From the NCBI GenBank assembly GCA_963971305.1, contig OZ020307.1, positions 52,077,702 to 52,141,701 on the forward strand: a DNA stretch of 64,000 bases. Reading direction: 5' to 3'. Source of the stretch: Arcuatula senhousia. Its lineage: Eukaryota; Mollusca; Bivalvia; Mytilida; Mytilidae. The notes under the pieces are model-generated. The model worked only from the letters and a program-made list of their open reading frames with translations, did no database searches and was not told the origin of the DNA. Made by a program: the position numbers and the translations under genes. Positions 58,901 through 64,000 of this stretch are shown piece after piece. Within the stretch, counting starts at the first letter, position 1. Each line of letters opens with the position of its first letter.

Positions 58901-59318
58901 ACAAGGCAAAGGACATGTGAATTTATAACTCAACTAAACACAACCGAGACAAAAACCTAAACAAAACAATTCCATATTCTTTCGTTTTTAATAAGAACAA
59001 GTTTTAGGGTCCCACCTGTTGGAAACAGCTAACTCGTTAAACAGAACTAAGCAGACAGTAGATGTTCAATAAACCTGAAAATTGCTTACAACTTATGGAA
59101 CCCCTACTGAAGATAAGCCTACCAAATGATAATTTCTGAGAAAAGTGTTACTAAAATTTTACCATTGATTTGGTTCCATAAGGTTATGAAAAAACAAAGT
59201 AGATTTCCTACTGACTATGACCGAATCCCACTGAATGGGACTACAACCTGAGACAGCGTACAAATGTTTTAGGCTACGATTCTGAGAAAACTGTCAGAAC
59301 TTTTCAGGCTAATATTAA

Positions 59319-59662
59319 GGACGGACCATTTAACTTGAAGGGGGGGGGGCCTTGGTTTTATGTTTTGGCCAGAAATTTTTTTCCGCGTAAAGCGCGAAAA
59401 AAAAATTATTTTGTGAATGCGTCATGACAGAATTTTTATTTTTTGAAAGCGTCGCGACAGAATATTTTTTTTTATTATTAGCATTATTTTATATGGCAGA
59501 AATTCTTCTTCAGAATATTTTTTTCTTACCCTCTGCTGCCAAAATATTTTTTTCATCAAAAATCATTTTCAAAATATTTTTTTCATCAAAAATCATTTTC
59601 ATTTTTTTTTTTTTTTTAGGAAAAAAACAAGCCCCCCCCCTTCAAGTTAAATGGTCGGTCCC
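59319..59662. mobile_element. MITE with GGACGGACCATTTAACTTGA ends
   Basis: Left GGACGGACCATTTAACTTGA + poly-G pairs with poly-C + TTCAAGTTAAATGGTCGGTCC on the right. The interior is T-rich with repeated TTTTTTTCATCAAAAATCAT and GCGTCATGACAGAAT/GCGTCGCGACAGAAT. No coding capacity. Confidence 0.8.
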
Positions 59663-59693
59663 TTAGAACAATCAAGATCAACATCCAGACATT

Positions 59694-59999
59694 TTAAAAG
59701 TAATTAAAATCCCGAAATCTGTTTGGAACTGAACGCCTTCTGCCACTTCTGGTTTCTGGTTCAAGCCCAATTGCTGCAATGTTGATTTCATCTTCTATTT
59801 GCTCGGCCATTGTCATTTGATCTTCGCTAGACTTCATTCTAATTAATATGTCCTCATCTAGAGTATAAGCATTCTCTTCTACCAGGCTGTATGACTCAGA
59901 AGAGAGTTCTTCACTAATGCATTTTGCAGAGACGTTCCTTGTCTCAAGATAACGAAATACCGACCCAGCATCTTCCTCATAAACATGATAAAGTTTCAT
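59694..59999 (-). CDS. Small open reading frame, 101 codons, unrecognised
   Basis: The frame starts MKLYHVYEEDAGS and ends with the basic/aromatic run RSGRRRSVPNRFRDFNYF. Composition is mixed and acidic in the middle (about residues 25-75), not low-complexity, unlike most frames in this AT-rich region. It matches no family I recognise. It lies between the two GC-rich tandem arrays, next to a MITE, so it may be a fragment of a transposon-borne gene: basic C-termini of this style occur at the ends of some retroelement polyproteins. There is no clear promoter or splice evidence. Confidence 0.3.
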   Translation of the reverse strand: MKLYHVYEEDAGSVFRYLETRNVSAKCISEELSSESYSLVEENAYTLDEDILIRMKSSEDQMTMAEQIEDEINIAAIGLEPETRSGRRRSVPNRFRDFNYF

Positions 60000-60276
60000 A
60001 TCAAACGACTGTGTTAAATCTTATGGTCTCTATCGGCACTGCTATATATAAGGTTTAATCATCTATAATGACCAGGAGCGTAGTTCCAATGCTATATATG
60101 CAAACCAAGTCTTCTTCAACGACAGATGAAGATCGTTGTATCGCCGTTTTTTATCGTTTTTCTTATCAATATTGATCAATGATCACGTTCAGATCAATTA
60201 TTTTCATGATCTTACATCGATTTGCATGCTTTTCGTGCAGTTTCTGGTACACAAAAAAAAAATATCCCGCCCGATT

Positions 60277-60370
60277 GACTCCCGGTTCCCGCCCCCCTAG
60301 CTCCCGGTTCCCGTCCCCCTGGCTCCCGGTTCCCGCCCCCCTATATCCCGGGTTCCCGCCCCCCCTGTCC
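60277..60370 (+). repeat. GC-rich 22-bp tandem array, right
   Basis: Four units of CTCCCGGTTCCCGCCCCC (one with CCGTCCCC, one with CCCGGG), same orientation as the left array. It is followed by CCCCCCCTGTCCCGCCCC, the approximate complement of the motif that precedes the left array. Confidence 0.9.
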
Positions 60371-60429
60371 CGCCCCTCAGAATCCTGTATATAATCCTGT
60401 ATATTCTGGTAGAGACTTGATTACATTCA

Positions 60430-60680
60430 AAAGATTCCTGGCTAATACGCTGTCAGTTTTCGTGTAATAAATTCAATCTTTGGTAATATTTCCTCTCATA
60501 ACTGATCAGGGAGAGACAAAAATGATTGATGCGACTTTGAAAGAGAGGCAGACAGAATTTTCAATGTAAATATTTCGTCTGATGTTAATATTTCATATCA
60601 CTTGATATGGAGATAGTTTCCATTTTAGAGAGTTATATAAGGAAATAAAAAGTGCCGATCATGCAAAATTTTGAAGTCAA
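60430..60680. promoter_or_regulatory. Non-repetitive stretch with PBX/HOX- and TCF-like words
   Basis: AAAAATGATTGATGCGACTT contains TGATTGATG (PBC-Hox type), followed by CTTTGAAAG (TCF-like). Several TTAATATTTC and ATTCAATCTTTGG words lie around it. Visually similar in texture to the other putative regulatory blocks; unproven. Confidence 0.22.
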
Positions 60681-60699
60681 ATAGAAACTAAGAGAAAAA

Positions 60700-62220
60700 C
60701 AATGAATTATGGTGCAATTTGAAATTTCTTTGATCTTTGGAAGTTTTGTACTTTTGAATATCCTGATTTGCAGAAAATCAATCACGCAGCTGGAAATGAA
60801 TGCAAAACAAAGTTTTGAGCCAAATATTTGTAGAAATATGAGACTTGTAGATGAAGTGATTGTGATGATGTTGATAACATTGATTGAACAGTTACAATAA
60901 TAGTTTTACAATTGGCTAAAGCATTGCATATCTGCATTTTATGCCAAATCTATACAGCTGTATCCAGGGTTCATTTGAGTTACTGGGATGGGGGGGGGAT
61001 GAAAATCCAAATTGGAAAACTGAGACATAGAATCAGAGTCAAACAATATTGGTCATCTTTTAGCACATATGTGTAAGAACTAGAAAATATAAGGAAATGA
61101 GAATTTTAAACTACTGCCCCTATTTAGAACAGCTGATTCGGTCTTTATTTTTTATTAATAGAGTGTCTTTATAAAAAATTCTGACCCTTGCTAGCCTATA
61201 TTACTATTTCCATATAGAAATAGTAACCGTGTTTTGTACTGTGTTATAACTATGTTTCTATGTATGTTATGTACTGCCACCCAAATATGGATTGAGAAAT
61301 AATAATTTTTCTGTATAAAATTGACCAAGCAACATCAAATTTTCATCAAAATCTGACATTTTTAGCAATTATGCCCCCTTTTCACAGCCAGGATCGGCCC
61401 CTGAATATAGCAAGGGTTAGATTTAAAACAAAATTAAAATTGAAATCTTAAGGTTGAATAAAAGTTGGAGTTTGTGTCAATTCTTACCAATTAATTTTCT
61501 TCAGTTTCAAAAATGGATGCTCGATGAATTTTTTTTATTATTGTTTGTTGTTTTGAACACAATTAAGACTCCATTAAATCATGTAACTGGGGTTAATGAA
61601 AAAATCTGACTGTCTGGTTGTGACTAAAGCAAACAATACAGTATAGGTTTTGATGGACCAATATTGAAATTTCATGAACTACCTTTGACCAAGTGAATGT
61701 ATTTTATATTTCACAAACTCTACTTTTCAATGTACGCATACACTTAGTACCTTTGTTAAACATAATTATCCAACAACATGAAGGTGACTTTTATATGATC
61801 CAAACAAACAACAAATACTGGCTTAATATAACAATCAAAGTTTACACTTTGGACATTTTCCAAAGTTTTCAAATTATCCACATTATTTCTGGGTGTGTTA
61901 CTGTATACAAGTAAATAAATCTGTCACACATTCTCTTTGACTTTTACAAAATTAGCATGTTTATTTTAAACATAAGAAAAATCTGAATCATGTTGAAGAA
62001 AGAATTGGGTGTTTTCTTCTTACTCCTCAATAGTCTATTATGATCGCATTAAATTTAGAGAATTTACTAGTATTATCTGTATCTAAAATAAGAATCTATA
62101 AGTTCTCTGACTCTACATCGCAACGACAGAATCCAAGGGAGGGATGGTTGGCACAATAACTCTCCATTTTGGGGAAGAATTAGCTAGCTCTAGCCATCAC
62201 CATGATCATGTAGAAAATAG
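60700..62220. other. AT-rich intergenic DNA, no gene seen
   Basis: Only decayed fragments are visible, for example CAGCCAGGATCGGCCCCTG at 61386 (GGATCC-type MITE end) and a G-tract at 60990. Confidence 0.4.
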
Positions 62221-62224
62221 AAAA

Positions 62225-62430
62225 TAATAAGATGTGGAATAAGTGTACGCGACACAGCCCACAATCAAGCGGCAATTCAGAAAATCCACAATGGACAACC
62301 ACCAGCAGCCTTCAACGAGGCCATTTTGCACTGCTCGTGGTTCTGCAATTGGCCAATGGTCTAAATAAAATGCATATATAGAGTTGAACTCCCTCTGTTG
62401 GTCAGTCAAAACTGCCCCCCCCTCCTTATC
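62225..62430 (+). repeat. Interspersed repeat family R1 copy
   Basis: AATAAGATGTGGAATAAGTG, CACAATCAAGCGGCAATTC, GGCCAATGGTCTAAATAA and the poly-C end at 62416. Close to the 38826 copy. Confidence 0.8.
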
Positions 62431-62939
62431 TAGATGTGATCTTTAATTTTAGTTTTAAACATTACATGAGTTCAAAACGATGTCTCAATTTTAGTTTAAA
62501 ACTTATAATTCCAGCCTAAATAAAAGTTCATAGGTGTAAAAATGTATTCAAGTTTACAAGTTTTCTATTCAAATTTAAATGATTTAAAGTAAACACTGAC
62601 AGTAATACTTTTATTAGCCGTGTCCGATACAATATTGAAATCAGCTGGTTTAAAATGATTTAAATAGTTTGCACCTTTGAAAATGAGTTGACACAAAGTT
62701 TTATTTCTTAGATTTGATAAACTTGGAAGTGATCAGAATATATTGTAAACAAATAGGAATACATCTTTGCTGTACAGGTCGGAACATTCTTTACAAATAT
62801 ATACTTCAGTTTTACATTGTACTCAGATGATCAACCTCAATATTCCTATTATGACTTCACAGGAACCGCTTACTCTTCCGCAACACCTGAGTTCACTCTC
62901 ATTACAACTAGAGTTTGAGTTGTTAATTAAAATTCAGTA

Positions 62940-63255
62940 GTTTTTGTGTTTCTGTGTTTTATATGTTGTCTGTGTTTTCGTCCTGTCCTTGTTTGTGTTT
63001 ACTCAGGTTTGTTTCTGCCCTTTATGACTTTGACATTCGGATGCCCCATTGGTACCGCTGCTTCTTTTACAACCATGTTGTGTTTTGTGTTATAACTACC
63101 AGACCCAAAGGTTGCATTGTAAGGGGAGGTTTGATGTGCCATAAAACCTGGTTTAACCTACCATTTCTTTTGAAATGCCTATACCTGAATGGTCAGGACC
63201 ATTGCAATCTTCAATTTCTCTGTTGTTTCTTCCTTGTTTGTTGTGTCTTTTCTCT
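62940..63255 (+). repeat. Composite interspersed repeat
   Basis: The left part (62940-63110) is the complement of 13880-14190. The right part (63138-63255) matches 54285-54420. Their junction here suggests both parts belong to one longer element of about 300 bp. A 123-codon frame across it is a shadow. Confidence 0.6.
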
Positions 63256-64000
63256 TGAAGATTTGAGAGATTTAATCTTCAAGTTCAGTAATTTTGTCAA
63301 TACATGTACCTCTAAGGCTCTTTAATTAACTTATTTATCCTTCATGTCCTGGATTGGGAATATCTCTCCGGTTCCAGTTTGTGAGTGACTTTTGTAGCCA
63401 CCCCCATAATAAATGAGCCTAACTCTTACCAAACTTTACAAACAGGTCTTTTTACAAAGGTCACTGTGACCTAGCTTAACCTAGCGATTTAGAATAGACG
63501 TTTTTTAGCCATTCATGTCTATTGATCAATAAAGTTATTCAGGCTGAATGAATGCTGTATTTCACCTCCAGGTTAATTGATTTTATTATTCTTTTTTTAC
63601 AGGTCAAAAGATCAAGAAGCTTTAGATTGAAAATTTACAGCACGTTGTGAAAGTTTGTTTAAATTTTTTCTTGGAAAAGTATAATTTGATTGAGAGATAG
63701 ACATAAAGCTGAAACAGTTGTTTTATAGTATGTAAGTAAATTCGTAGTTTACAAATGTCTTCAAAATGAAAGAAAATATCAAAAGTGGTATAAAATTTGA
63801 TAGCTATAAAAAGCAATTTTCAATGCCAGACCAAGAATGAAAAATGATAGCTAAGTAAGCATTTCCAACAAGCACTTGCTTTGATAAAGCATAAACTGAC
63901 TTTCAGAGCTCAGATTCACATGTTTCAAATCTTAAACTACACATATGTGAAATGTATATAAAAAAATTCATAATAAGATATTATATATACTGTTGTCTGT
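63256..64000. other. AT-rich intergenic DNA, nothing recognised
   Basis: No exon, RNA gene or clear repeat. It ends in AT-rich simple sequence. Confidence 0.4.

Noticed and set aside
62954..63325. 123-codon Cys/Phe-rich frame
   Set aside because: Runs across two repeat blocks that occur elsewhere (13880-14190 and 54285-54420).
1..64000. tRNA, snRNA or rRNA genes
   Set aside because: No cloverleaf-compatible A/B box pairs or rRNA-like conserved blocks were noticed on either strand; a dedicated scan was not possible.

Overview
The window looks like nuclear DNA of a bivalve mollusc, most likely a mussel-type (Mytilida) genome. It is AT-rich. Its genes have GT-AG introns. One gene encodes a protamine-like sperm protein that combines Arg-Ser repeats with an H1-type winged helix, and the non-coding DNA is full of repeat families typical of bivalves. 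The species is inferred; no sequence comparison was run.

Layout. (1) 1-2710 is non-coding: a homeodomain-site-dense stretch, a 42-bp tandem duplication carrying CCAAT and GACGTC motifs, and a foldback repeat. (2) 2711-20535 (+) holds 17 phase-consistent exons of POLR3E (RPC5), a subunit of RNA polymerase III; only the extreme N-terminal exon is not found. Its introns carry a 31-bp minisatellite, an array that copies the tail and splice donor of one exon, a 663-bp foldback element, and two MITE-like copies flanking one exon. (3) 20536-23268 is repeat-rich intergenic DNA. (4) 23314-23976 (-) is an intronless protamine-like/H1-related gene followed by a perfect histone-mRNA stem-loop. (5) Only 205 bp away and divergent, 24182-37126 (+) can be assembled as a six-exon gene for an unrecognised protein with an N-terminal PH domain and a 560-residue disordered acidic/Ser-rich tail. 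One intron contains two inverted copies of a 1.46-kb Harbinger-like element, one of them inserted inside a duplicated splice donor. (6) 37127-64000 has no gene I can support. It is a mosaic of repeats, including a 1.3-kb terminal-inverted-repeat element packed with GATATC palindromes and a 169-bp tandem element with hairpin ends, plus a few stretches that look like conserved regulatory DNA.

The genes do not form a pathway: POLR3E is housekeeping, the protamine-like gene is expected to be male-germline, and the PH gene is unknown. The shared short promoter of the last two is the only functional link the layout suggests. The most notable structure is at the level of mobile DNA: a modular superfamily (hairpin head, TCCG-rich spacer, roughly 170-bp tandem body) scattered over the window, and two independent cases of exon ends duplicated together with their splice donors.
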